DNA of 64,000 nucleotides from Methanoculleus sp. 7T (GTDB lineage: Archaea > Halobacteriota > Methanomicrobia > Methanomicrobiales > Methanoculleaceae): NCBI RefSeq assembly GCF_023195915.1, contig NZ_JALPRP010000001.1, positions 1,116,001 to 1,180,000 on the forward strand, in the 5' to 3' direction. Shown one piece after another: positions 23,850 to 32,103 of this stretch. Position 1 is the first letter of the stretch; the number at the start of each line of letters is the position of its first letter. Under the pieces are notes generated by a model that had not been told where the DNA came from, made no database searches, and was given only the letters and a program-made list of their open reading frames with translations. Made by a program: the position numbers and the translations under genes.

Positions 23850-24815
23850 ATGACGGCGGAACGGGTCTTCACCGTAGCCCGGAAAGAATTTACCGACCAG
23901 ATCACGGGCTGGCGGTTCCTGGTGATCTTCGCCCTCTTCCTGAGCCTTGCCCTGATGGGGACATACACCGGGATTGAGTATTACCAGAGCGACCTGACGA
24001 GGTATACCGAAGATCTGATAACAATGGAGACGGCGGACGATGGACCGGAACGAATGATGCCCCCGGTCGCACCGCCGGTCGCAGACATTTACTCCTCGAT
24101 GTTCGGGACGCTGATCTCCAGCGGGGGCCTCCTTGCCATCGCCGTCGGGTTCGACCGGGTCTCCAGGGAGAAGGAGTCCCGATCGCTCAAAAGCCTGCTC
24201 TCCCACCCGGTCTACCGCGACGAGATCATCAACGGCAAAGCGCTTGGGGGCGTGGCGCTGCTGGTCCTCGTCGTCGGGGGGGTGCTCCTCATCTCCACCG
24301 CGCTGCTCCTCGTCTTCTCGATCGTGCCCTCCCCGGGTGAACTCTGGATGATCCTGACCTATGCCGCCGTCACCCTCCTCTTCCTTGTGACGTTCTTCTC
24401 CATCGCGCTTGCGCTCTCCACCCTCTGCCGGAAGAGCGGCAGTGCCCTGATCCTCGCGGCGGTCGTCTTCATTCTCCTCGTGTTTCTGGTCCCTTACACC
24501 ACCGCGAATATCGGCATGGCCCTCATGATGGAGAAGCCCGATCCGGGGGCATATGGAGGGGATACCTCATCGGAAGGCTACCAGGCGGAGATCACGGCAT
24601 ACGCCGAGCAGATGAAGGTGATCGAGAGCGCTGTCAACCTCTTCTCGCCGCAGATGGCCGTCAACACCCTCATCAACGGGATATCCAGATCCCCGGGGAC
24701 GACCCTGGAAGATACGCTCGGCAAGATATGGTCGAGCATTGCGGCCCTGACCGTCTACCCCGTTGTCTTCTTCGCTATCGCGTACACGAGGTTCCTGCGG
24801 ATGGACATCCGGTAA
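23850..24815 (+). CDS. ABC-2 type permease, copy 2 (no ATPase nearby)
   Basis: This 321-residue protein is closely similar to the permease at 21106-22077. The segment from KESRSLKSLLSHPVYRDE through the following membrane helices is almost identical in DNA and protein. The outer loop (about residues 45-85) and the region before the last helix differ. In copy 1 the motif before KESRS reads GLVSGE, and here it reads DRVSRE. Divergence concentrated in the outer loops suggests the copies may handle different partners. No ATPase is linked. GGGGGT precedes the ATG. Confidence 0.75.
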   Translation: MTAERVFTVARKEFTDQITGWRFLVIFALFLSLALMGTYTGIEYYQSDLTRYTEDLITMETADDGPERMMPPVAPPVADIYSSMFGTLISSGGLLAIAVGFDRVSREKESRSLKSLLSHPVYRDEIINGKALGGVALLVLVVGGVLLISTALLLVFSIVPSPGELWMILTYAAVTLLFLVTFFSIALALSTLCRKSGSALILAAVVFILLVFLVPYTTANIGMALMMEKPDPGAYGGDTSSEGYQAEITAYAEQMKVIESAVNLFSPQMAVNTLINGISRSPGTTLEDTLGKIWSSIAALTVYPVVFFAIAYTRFLRMDIR

Positions 24816-24939
24816 GCACACCTTGGAGGGAGGGACCGGGTACGGAGCCCCGGCACTCCCGGTTCCCACCGGGACCCTCTCCTGTTCCGTGGGCCGTATA
24901 AGATGTATCCAGCCTTCCGCTTTCCGAAGAAGACCGCGA

Positions 24940-24972
24940 ACATGTAGAGAGAAGTGAGAGAAAAGGTAAATA
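24940..24972 (+). promoter_or_regulatory. Shared-motif promoter 10 (ACATGTAG-N19-TAAATA)
   Basis: ACATGTAG at 24940-24947 is followed after 19 nt by TAAATA, with GTGAGAGAAAAGG before it. It matches promoter 8 and faces leader E. Confidence 0.75.
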
Positions 24973-24996
24973 CTGCGACGCTGACGTAGCAGTGCG

Positions 24997-25160
24997 GACA
25001 TCCGGAGAAGGCATTCGGAAAAGTTGCGGCGCCATATCTATGGTTCATGGCCGGATGATGCGCCCCGCATGCCCGGAGGCGAAATGAAGGTTGTTATTAC
25101 CTCCGCTTATCGGTACCTTATTTCCTCCAACCAGTGTTGGAGCAAAGGAGAGAACAATAG
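24997..25160 (+). ncRNA. Structured 5' leader E (candidate cis-regulatory RNA)
   Basis: The core is at 25053-25079. The stem GGAGG-AAAT-AAGGT pairs with ACCTTATTTCCTCC. A perfect hairpin CTCCAAC-CAGT-GTTGGAG (25125-25142) could instead hold the same CCTCC arm next to the ribosome site. The gene it serves is a pseudogene, although protein B downstream may still depend on it. Confidence 0.52.
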
Positions 25161-25377
25161 ATGATGCGAAGAAATGGATCTATCGCAGTCCGGGCGGTGC
25201 TGGCACTGGTTGTACCGGCACCTGTCGGTGCGGTCTCTGCAGCCCGATCGACCAACAGATCCCTGTCGTCAAGATTTTTGATTCGCAGGGCAGCGGCGAC
25301 GCCCAGTACGAACTCTGGTGCGAGACGCACGATTGGTTAGATACTGAGAAGGCATCGGCGACCTCGACTATGTCTGA
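25161..25377 (+). pseudogene. Decayed copy of secreted protein A
   Basis: The first 28 codons give a signal peptide like that of protein A (MMRRNGSIAVRAVLALVV ... AVSAA). The middle of the gene, roughly 290 nt, is missing. The matching C-terminal phrase FDSQGSGDAQYELWCETH is in another reading frame, and the very end (GIGDLDY) is in a third. At least one deletion and one further indel have therefore inactivated it. In its own start frame a stop follows within about 60 codons. Confidence 0.82.
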
Positions 25378-25402
25378 AGTTAATTCTTCATGAGAGAGAA
25401 CG

Positions 25403-25903
25403 GTGATCAGATTGAGCGGTAAACTATCATGCAGCATCATCCTGGTACTGGGCTTCGCCGGTCTTCTCCTGGCGCACGGGATAGCATGCGCCGAGGAGGA
25501 TGTAGTCGTGAATACCACCACCTCCAGCGGAAAAATCATCTTCCAGGAGAACGCCTCCCATGGCGTCTACGCTCTCGCCGGAGCTTCGGCCGACTTCGGG
25601 ACCGACATGGTTCTTTCGAATTCGATCTCCTCGATCGAGACGGGAACCGGAAAAAGCGTCTTCACCGCCACGTGGAGAAACGACCAGAAAAATGAATTCG
25701 GCAGCGCAAAGACGGCTATCTTCACCCTGACGGTCTGGGACCCCACAGGGCTACCCCGCACTGCCACCCGGGAAACAGGAAGGGTCAATTCCGGAACGTT
25801 AAGCGTATCCTGCTTCCCGTTTGAACCCGGAGAAGGGCGATTCGAGTTCACATCGACCATCCGTGAGAAGCGGCTGAGCCTCTCAGCGGCGTTCGACCGC
25901 TGA
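25403..25903 (+). CDS. Small secreted protein B (LTVWD family), copy 2
   Basis: The protein is 166 residues and starts with GTG, preceded by GAGAGAACG. It has a signal peptide (IILVLGFAGLLLAHGIACAEE), then VVNTTTSSGKIIFQE, FTLTVWDPTGLPRTAT and the terminal TSTIREKRLSLSAAFDR. It matches protein B copy 1 along its whole length and is intact, unlike its partner A. The centre (residues 55-95) is the least conserved part. No family is recognised. Confidence 0.65.
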   Translation: MIRLSGKLSCSIILVLGFAGLLLAHGIACAEEDVVVNTTTSSGKIIFQENASHGVYALAGASADFGTDMVLSNSISSIETGTGKSVFTATWRNDQKNEFGSAKTAIFTLTVWDPTGLPRTATRETGRVNSGTLSVSCFPFEPGEGRFEFTSTIREKRLSLSAAFDR

Positions 25904-26017
25904 CACTTCTTCCGGCTATCTTCGTTACCCTTGTCCGGCCGCTTGCCCTTCCTCCGACCACAGCGTGCTCTTCATCGCCGTGACCGGTGGCCCGCGCGAC
26001 CTGGCGCAGACCCTTCC

Positions 26018-26758
26018 CTAGCAAAACGCCAGATACAGGAAATAAACCCCAATCGCGATGATCGCGACACCGACGATCCGGTCGAAGGCCTCGCCGCCCA
26101 TCCTTGCCTTCTCCTTGACCTTCTTCCCGAGCGCACCCCCGAGCGAACTGATCACGATGAGGGGGATCGAGAGCCCTACGGCATACACGAGAATCGTGAA
26201 AAGCCCCTCGAGGGCCGTCTGGTAGAGCGCGATATAGGTCAGGACGATGAGGAGCATCGGCGCCCCGCGCCCAACGGTGATTGCCCCGAACGAGAGCCCG
26301 AGCAGGAACGCCCCCGTGACGGTGTAGGAGATGGGGGCCCGGAAGAAGTTGAAGATGCTCCGTATCGGCGGCTTGTAGACGTGGAGGAGCTGCAGCCCCA
26401 TCAGGATCATCAGCACCCCGCCGACTGCCCACGCGATGGTCTCGTTGAGGAAGAGGAGATACTCCCCGAGATATCCCGCGACCGCCCCGAGCGGCAGGAG
26501 GACGAGGACGGTGCCGAGCGAGAACGATACGGTCAATTTGAGGAGGTTCGCGAGCGAGAGGTTCGTCTCCCCGCTCGTCAGGTAGCCGATCAGCCCGAGA
26601 CAGAGGACGCTGTTGCAGGGACAGATGCCGGCGACCAGCCCAAAGACGAAGACCCCGAGGACCGAGGGGTCGAAGGAAGCCACAAAGAGAGGTTGCGCTG
26701 TAACCGGAGATATATCTGTGGTTCCGGAATGCACCACACAGTCCCGGGGAAACCCCAC
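26018..26758 (-). CDS. DsbD/CcdA-type membrane protein
   Basis: This 246-residue protein has six membrane helices in the cytochrome c biogenesis (CcdA/DsbD) arrangement. Two cysteine-bearing helix starts would normally shuttle electrons across the membrane. The first reads GLVAGICPCNSVLC, an unusual cysteine-rich version of the family's C-P-C motif. The matching position in the second half (FGAITVGRGAP) has no cysteine, so classical thiol relay is doubtful. The GTG at 26758 is the longest start, and the first 25 residues are hydrophilic and may not be translated. It is divergent from the Na/Pi cotransporter, with 56 nt between them. Confidence 0.68.
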   Translation of the reverse strand: MGFPRDCVVHSGTTDISPVTAQPLFVASFDPSVLGVFVFGLVAGICPCNSVLCLGLIGYLTSGETNLSLANLLKLTVSFSLGTVLVLLPLGAVAGYLGEYLLFLNETIAWAVGGVLMILMGLQLLHVYKPPIRSIFNFFRAPISYTVTGAFLLGLSFGAITVGRGAPMLLIVLTYIALYQTALEGLFTILVYAVGLSIPLIVISSLGGALGKKVKEKARMGGEAFDRIVGVAIIAIGVYFLYLAFC

Positions 26759-26814
26759 CCAGGCACATTGAGAGAGGTATTTCAGAGCGGAGCTGCCATA
26801 TCATATGAACAGCA

Positions 26815-28593
26815 ATGGTCCCGTGGGAAATAGTATTCGCCGTCGTTCCCGGCCTGATCCTCTTCTTCTACGGAATCGAGAACTTCTCCCGCGAGATCCT
26901 CGCGGTCGCGAAGGGTAGTTTCGCCGCGATCCTCGGCAGAGTGACAGAGCGGCCGATCCTCGGCGCACTCCTCGGCGCCGCCGTCACCGCCCTCGTCCAG
27001 TCGAGCGCGGCAACCACGATCATCACCGTCAACCTCGTCAATACCGGGACGCTCTCGTTCGTCCAGAGCCTCGGGATCATCATCGGCTCAAACGTCGGGA
27101 CAACCGTCACCGCCCAACTCGTCGCCTTCAAGATGACGGCGTTCGGGCAGGTGCTGATCCCGGTCGGCTTTCTCGTCGGGATCTTCGGGCGGCGCTACCG
27201 GTTCCTCGGTAAACCCCTCTTCTACTTCGGTCTGGTCTTCTTCAGCCTAAACCTCATCTCGACGGCGCTTGTACCGTTCCAGAACAACCCCGAGATCATC
27301 GGGCTTGTCACGGAATACTCGGCGCTCCCGCTCGCCATCCTGATCGGGTTTCTCGTGACGACCATGGTGCAGTCGAGCGCCGTAACGACCGGGCTTGCCG
27401 TCATCCTCGCCCAGCAGGGGCTGCTCACCCTCCCCCAGGCGATCCCGCTCCTGCTCGGCGCAAACATCGGTTCAACCACGACGACCCTCATCGCCTCCTC
27501 ACGGATGAACCTCCACTCCCGGAGGGCGGCGGTGGCCCACTTCATCTTCAACCTCGGAGGGGTGCTCCTGATCCTCCCCTTCCTTGTGCCGTTCACCGAT
27601 CTCGTGATGGCGATCGGGGGAAGCGAGGCGCAGATGGTAGCGAACGCCCACCTCACCTTCAACCTGATCACGGCGGCGGTCTTCCTCCTCTTCATCGGAC
27701 GGTTCGGGCAGATCGTCGAACGGTTGGTGCCAGGGAGCGAACCCGAGATCCTGATGCGGACGCGCCACCTCGAGGACGGCATCCCCGACGATACGCATCT
27801 TGGGTTTGAACTGATCCAGAAGGAACTCGGGCACGCCCACGAGGTCACGCTCGACCTCTTCCGGGCGGCGATGACCTACCTCGCCACGTCAAAGGAGGCC
27901 GACTACCAGATGGTCGAGCGGCTCAAGAGCCTGAACAGTTACCTTGATCGAAGGATCGAGCAGGCCCTCCGGACGATCTCCGCGAGGTCGCTCTCTGACC
28001 GGGAGGCAAACGAGGTGGTCTACCTTGTGCGGATGTCAAACGAGATCGGACGGCTCGGCTATCTCGGGGCGGACCTCGGAGAATTCGTCCGCAGAGCCTC
28101 CCGGAACGGGAACGGTGCCCCCGCCGTTCTCGCGCAAAAGACAGAGAGTGTCTACCGGATCCTCGACGAGAACATCGTCGGGCTCGGGCTCCACTTCCCC
28201 GAGATCCGGGATAAGACTGTTGCGGAACTCCGTGCCCGCGACATCGAACTCCAGCGTGCCATCAACGAGCACTACCGCGAGCAGCTCGTCAGCCTCAAAA
28301 GAGAAGGGGATCTCGGGGATAGTCGTTACCTCGAGGTCCTCTCCATCATCGAGGCGGCGAACGCCAAAGTGCGGGACCTCCGCAAACTCGCCGAGCAGTA
28401 CTCCATCCAGAGGAGGAGCGAACCGGCGTCACTCTTGGTGGAGGAGCCGCTTCCTCTGCGCCATCCGGTAGCCGGAGACGACCGAGAGCGTGTCGCCGAA
28501 CTCCCGGTCGAGCGCCGCGTCCCCCGTGTCGACATACAGGAGGGGAGTGGCGGCGAGCTTCCCCGGCGTGGCGACCACGATCAGGTTCCGTAG
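26815..28593 (+). CDS. Na/Pi cotransporter with C-terminal PhoU-like domain
   Basis: This 592-residue protein has two inverted NptA-type repeats with the hallmark VQSSAATT (about 62-69) and VQSSAVTT (about 184-191). A helical PhoU-like domain follows from about 345 to 540. It should take up phosphate with sodium. The last ~55 residues are Arg/Pro/Glu-rich, match nothing in the family, and are encoded antisense to the end of the convergent ATP-NAD kinase gene. The tail looks like an extension after loss of the original stop. It has no regulatory site that I can see. Confidence 0.85.
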   Translation: MVPWEIVFAVVPGLILFFYGIENFSREILAVAKGSFAAILGRVTERPILGALLGAAVTALVQSSAATTIITVNLVNTGTLSFVQSLGIIIGSNVGTTVTAQLVAFKMTAFGQVLIPVGFLVGIFGRRYRFLGKPLFYFGLVFFSLNLISTALVPFQNNPEIIGLVTEYSALPLAILIGFLVTTMVQSSAVTTGLAVILAQQGLLTLPQAIPLLLGANIGSTTTTLIASSRMNLHSRRAAVAHFIFNLGGVLLILPFLVPFTDLVMAIGGSEAQMVANAHLTFNLITAAVFLLFIGRFGQIVERLVPGSEPEILMRTRHLEDGIPDDTHLGFELIQKELGHAHEVTLDLFRAAMTYLATSKEADYQMVERLKSLNSYLDRRIEQALRTISARSLSDREANEVVYLVRMSNEIGRLGYLGADLGEFVRRASRNGNGAPAVLAQKTESVYRILDENIVGLGLHFPEIRDKTVAELRARDIELQRAINEHYREQLVSLKREGDLGDSRYLEVLSIIEAANAKVRDLRKLAEQYSIQRRSEPASLLVEEPLPLRHPVAGDDRERVAELPVERRVPRVDIQEGSGGELPRRGDHDQVP

Positions 28594-29532
28594 CCCCGCC
28601 TTCCGGAGCACGCTTGGGCCGATCTGCTGGTTCCCTCGGCCGAGGACGAACCCCTGGGCGCCGATGGGGCTCGCGACGATCTTTGCCTGCGGATACTCGT
28701 CAAGAAGGGCAAGAAGCGTCTGCTCGTCGGCGTTGCGGGCGACGACCTCCCCGTTCCTGACGGCGTCGACCCCAAGAAGCGTCGGGGCGAGACCGAGCCG
28801 CTCCATGATCCGTGCCGTCGTGCTCCCGGCGCCGATGATGTACAGCGTCTCCGGAAGCATGACCTCGGCGATGAACGCGGCGATATCGTCCTTCGCCCGC
28901 TCTTCGTCTTGCTGCTCGAAGACCTGCTTTCCCCCTTGAGTCCGCTCCGGGATATACGGAACGCACAGATAGCCGTACAGCCGGGCGGAGAGGAGGCCCG
29001 AGCGGTAGGCCTCCTCGTCGATATCCATGACCTCCGAGTCCCGGCAGCCGATCCGCCCGGCCTGCCGGATGAGGTCGGCCGCCGCGGCAGGGTTGACCGC
29101 AAAGACCGCCGAGTACATCTTCACTCCTGCCGGGATCCCGAGGACCGGCACCTCCCGCCCCACCGCGTCGAGGACGTCGCGGGCCGTCCCGTCTCCGCCG
29201 CAGAAGACGACGAGATCGGCCCCGGCGTCGAGGAACGCCCGGCACGCGGCCTTCGTGTCGGCGCCGCTCGTCGGCCGGTCGGGCCGGTAGACGACGGTGA
29301 AGCGGTCGATCCCTGCGTCGAGGAGGACGTCCTCGCCCATCGGCGCCGCAGAGGTGTACCACGCGATCTCGTCGCCCCGAAGGAGGGAGAGGGCCTGCAC
29401 CGCCCGGCCGTGGGCATGCGGGACCGCCCCGCGCCGGATCGCCTCCGCGACCCGTCCGTCCGTCCCGGCGAGCCCCACGGCGCCGCCCATCCCGGCGACG
29501 GGGTTGAGCAGAAATCCGACGGTCTGCATCAT
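28429..29532 (-). CDS. ATP-NAD kinase family protein (COG3199/AcoX-like)
   Basis: The 367-residue protein has the NAD-kinase-type GGDGTARDV motif (about residues 112-120), an early NPVAGMGG and a C-terminal YVDTGDAALDREF typical of this branch. The family is related to NAD kinase, but the substrate of this subgroup is not settled. Its ATG overlaps the trpA stop, so it is translated as the last gene of the trp operon. The 3' end overlaps the Na/Pi cotransporter gene by 165 nt on the opposite strand. It is probably soluble. Confidence 0.78.
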   Translation of the reverse strand: MMQTVGFLLNPVAGMGGAVGLAGTDGRVAEAIRRGAVPHAHGRAVQALSLLRGDEIAWYTSAAPMGEDVLLDAGIDRFTVVYRPDRPTSGADTKAACRAFLDAGADLVVFCGGDGTARDVLDAVGREVPVLGIPAGVKMYSAVFAVNPAAAADLIRQAGRIGCRDSEVMDIDEEAYRSGLLSARLYGYLCVPYIPERTQGGKQVFEQQDEERAKDDIAAFIAEVMLPETLYIIGAGSTTARIMERLGLAPTLLGVDAVRNGEVVARNADEQTLLALLDEYPQAKIVASPIGAQGFVLGRGNQQIGPSVLRKAGLRNLIVVATPGKLAATPLLYVDTGDAALDREFGDTLSVVSGYRMAQRKRLLHQE

Positions 29533-30365
29533 CCTTCTACTCTTTCCCGCCCGGGTATATCAGGCTCGGGGCCGGGGACAAGCGCAGCCCGCAGCGACTT
29601 GATCGCGGTGCGGAGGGCTTCGTGCATCCCGGCCTCATCGTCGAGGCGCTCTTCGACGATCCGGACAAGCGCACTCCCTACGACGACGCCGTTTGCACCG
29701 GCGGCCGCGACCGCACCCACATGCTCAGGGCGCGAGACCCCAAACCCGACGGCGAGCGGGAGATCCGTCTCTTCCCGCACCGCGCCGACCATCCCGGCAA
29801 TGCCGGGGGAGAGCCGGTCGCGCTCGCCGGTAACCCCTTCAAGCGAGATCAGGTAGACAAACCCGGAGGCGCCCCGAAGGATCGTGCGCTGCCGTTCCGG
29901 CGACGTCGTCGGGGCGATGAGGGCGATCCGATCGATGCCGTGCCGGAGGGCGGAGGGCGCGACCTCGCCCGACTCTTCGACGGGGAGGTCGACGATGAGG
30001 ACGCCGTCGGCACCGGCGGCCGCGGCCTCCGCGAAGAACCGTTCTACTCCCCGGCGGTAGACGATGTTATGGTAGGTGAAGAGGACGACCGGGAGATCGG
30101 GCGCATACCCCCTGACCTGCCTGACGAGGGAGAAGACGTCGTCCGGCGTGGTCCCGGCCCGGAGAGCCCGTGTATGCGCCCGCTCGATCACGGGGCCGTC
30201 CGCCACCGGGTCCGAGTAGGGGATCGCGATCTCAAGGACGTCGACGCCCGCATCGATCATCGTCGCCGCCACCCGAAACGACGCCCCGATACCGGGGTCC
30301 CCGGCGACGGTAAAGCCGACGAGGGCCGGATTTCTCCGGGCGAAGAGCCCGTCGATCCGGCTCAT
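29529..30365 (-). CDS. trpA: Tryptophan synthase alpha chain
   Basis: This 278-residue TIM-barrel protein splits indole-3-glycerol phosphate to indole and glyceraldehyde 3-phosphate and passes indole to TrpB. It carries the family motif [15 protein letters not shown], with the catalytic Asp in [11 protein letters not shown], and a phosphate-binding [10 protein letters not shown]. The length fits, with a short C-terminal extension of about 15 residues. The start overlaps the trpB stop by 4 nt. The operon order E-G-D-C-F-B-A is complete. Confidence 0.95.
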   Translation of the reverse strand: MSRIDGLFARRNPALVGFTVAGDPGIGASFRVAATMIDAGVDVLEIAIPYSDPVADGPVIERAHTRALRAGTTPDDVFSLVRQVRGYAPDLPVVLFTYHNIVYRRGVERFFAEAAAAGADGVLIVDLPVEESGEVAPSALRHGIDRIALIAPTTSPERQRTILRGASGFVYLISLEGVTGERDRLSPGIAGMVGAVREETDLPLAVGFGVSRPEHVGAVAAAGANGVVVGSALVRIVEERLDDEAGMHEALRTAIKSLRAALVPGPEPDIPGRERVEG

Positions 30366-31534
30366 GCCGCACCTCGGGGGAGGTTCGCGACAGCGGCGAC
30401 GTCTTTGTCGCCCCTCCCGGAGAGGTTGATGACGAGGATACCGTCCTCCCCGAGGTCGCCGGCCGCCCGGATGGCGTAGGCGACCGCATGGGCGGACTCG
30501 AGCGCCGGGATGATCCCCTCGGTGCGGGAGAGGCAGCGGAAGGCATGAAGCGCCTCGGCGTCGGTGACCGCCTCGTAGCGGACCCTCCCCGAGTCTTTCA
30601 GCATGGCGTGCTCGGGCCCGACCGAGGGGTGGTCGAGACCCGCGGCGATCGAGTGTGTCTCGAGCGCCTGGCCGTCGTCGTCCTGGAGGAGATAGGAGAG
30701 CGCTCCCTGGAAGACCCCGACCGAACCCCGCGAGAGCGAAGCCCCGTGACGGCCGGTATCGAGCCCCTCGCCGCCCGCCTCGACGCCGACCAGCGCCACG
30801 TCGTCGTTTGCGAAGGGAGAGAAGATGCCGATCGCGTTCGAACCCCCGCCGACGCAGGCGACGATCATCTCGGGCAGTCTGCCCTCCCGTTCGAGGATCT
30901 GCCGCTTCGTCTCCTCCCCGATGACCGACTGGAAGTCCCGGACGATCCTGGGGAAGGGGTGCGGGCCGACGCAGGAGCCGAGCAGGTAGTGGGTATCCCC
31001 AAGGTTCGCCACCCAGTCGCGCATCGCCGCGTTGATCGCGTCTTTCAGCGTCCGGGTTCCGGACGTGACCGGGATGACTTTGGCCCCGAGGAGGTCCATC
31101 CGGAAGACGTTCTGCGCCTGGCGCCTGGTATCCACCTCGCCCATGTAGACCTCGACGGGCAGACCGAGGACCGCACCCGCGATCGCAGTCGCGACGCCGT
31201 GCTGTCCGGCGCCGGTCTCGGCGATGAGCCGGCGTTTGCCCATGAACTTCGCCATGAGCGCCTGGCCGAGGGTGTTGTTCAGTTTGTGCGCACCCCCGTG
31301 GAGGAGGTCCTCCCGCTTCAGGTAGACCCGGCAGTCGAGGTCGCGGGAGAGGTTCGCACAGTAGGTGAGCGGAGTCTCCCGCCCGGCGTACTCGTGCAGG
31401 TACCAGCCGAGCCGGCGGGAGAACTCGGGGTCCCGACGGACCCGGCCATAGGTCTCCTCGAGTTCGATCAGCGCGCTCATCAGCGTTTCGGGCACGTACT
31501 GCCCGCCGTATACTCCGTATCGTCCTGCTCTCAT
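30362..31534 (-). CDS. trpB: Tryptophan synthase beta chain (TrpB1 type)
   Basis: This 390-residue PLP enzyme condenses indole with serine. The PLP-lysine motif [11 protein letters not shown] (about residue 81) and the phosphate-binding [10 protein letters not shown] are intact. It is the TrpB1 type that pairs with TrpA. I chose the ATG at 31534 because it overlaps the trpF stop (ATGA) and is followed by the conserved [15 protein letters not shown] start. A longer open frame upstream runs into trpF. A second, TrpB2-type gene lies at 35932-37290. Confidence 0.95.
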   Translation of the reverse strand: MRAGRYGVYGGQYVPETLMSALIELEETYGRVRRDPEFSRRLGWYLHEYAGRETPLTYCANLSRDLDCRVYLKREDLLHGGAHKLNNTLGQALMAKFMGKRRLIAETGAGQHGVATAIAGAVLGLPVEVYMGEVDTRRQAQNVFRMDLLGAKVIPVTSGTRTLKDAINAAMRDWVANLGDTHYLLGSCVGPHPFPRIVRDFQSVIGEETKRQILEREGRLPEMIVACVGGGSNAIGIFSPFANDDVALVGVEAGGEGLDTGRHGASLSRGSVGVFQGALSYLLQDDDGQALETHSIAAGLDHPSVGPEHAMLKDSGRVRYEAVTDAEALHAFRCLSRTEGIIPALESAHAVAYAIRAAGDLGEDGILVINLSGRGDKDVAAVANLPRGAA

Positions 31535-32103
31535 AGGTCGATCATCCTGCATATCTCCACAAACATTCTCACGAGACGGCCGTCCTTGACCCCCGGCGCC
31601 GTCTCGACCCCGGAGCAGACGTCGACGGCGTACGGCCGAACCGCCCGTATCGCCCGAGCGACGTTTCCGCATGTCAGCCCGCCCGCGAGGATGACCGGTA
31701 CCGGCGAGGAGGCCGTGCATGCTCGGGCATACTCGAGGTCGAACGCCCGTCCGGTGCCGTGGCTGCCGTCGACGATCACCGCGTCGCAGTCGTCCCGCGG
31801 AGGATCCCCGGGCGAGAGCATCCGTATGACCCGGACCCCCGCATCACGGGGCAGGTCGAGGCCGCCAGCCACCTGGACCACGTCCGGCCGCGAGGAGAGG
31901 ACCGCCGCGAGGTCCTCCGCCCGTTCGGTCGAGGTGACGGCGACCGTGGTCACAAACGGCGGGACCGCCGCAAATATCTCCCGCGCCGCATCAGGGGTCA
32001 CGGACCGCGGAGAAGGGCTCGCAACCACCACACCGATCGCGTCGGCTCCGGCCGCCGCAACCAGGCGGGCGTTGCCGACCGTGGTGATCCCGCAGATCTT
32101 CAC
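31531..32103 (-). CDS. trpF: Phosphoribosylanthranilate isomerase
   Basis: The 190-residue enzyme isomerises phosphoribosylanthranilate to the carboxyphenylamino deoxyribulose phosphate. It starts GTG, giving [12 protein letters not shown], the classic N-terminus with the catalytic Cys (C4). The later catalytic Asp lies in [15 protein letters not shown] and the phosphate loop in [11 protein letters not shown]. It is slightly shorter than most TrpF proteins. GTGA couples it to trpC. Confidence 0.92.
   Translation of the reverse strand: MKICGITTVGNARLVAAAGADAIGVVVASPSPRSVTPDAAREIFAAVPPFVTTVAVTSTERAEDLAAVLSSRPDVVQVAGGLDLPRDAGVRVIRMLSPGDPPRDDCDAVIVDGSHGTGRAFDLEYARACTASSPVPVILAGGLTCGNVARAIRAVRPYAVDVCSGVETAPGVKDGRLVRMFVEICRMIDL

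Larger units (their letters stand above)
23592..25903 (+). repeat. Tandem duplication, unit 2
   Basis: This is the second copy of promoter, permease, promoter, leader and proteins A and B. It is about 280 nt shorter than unit 1, mainly because protein A has lost its middle. See the pseudogene at 25161-25377. Confidence 0.85.

Noticed and set aside
5149-25903. Prophage or transposon origin of the island
   Set aside because: I see no integrase, transposase, terminal inverted repeats, attachment sites or structural phage genes. The repeats present are promoter-leader cassettes and gene duplications.
28036-28272. Minus-strand small protein inside the Na/Pi cotransporter gene
   Set aside because: It lies fully inside the well-supported PhoU-like domain on the other strand, with no promoter or ribosome site.
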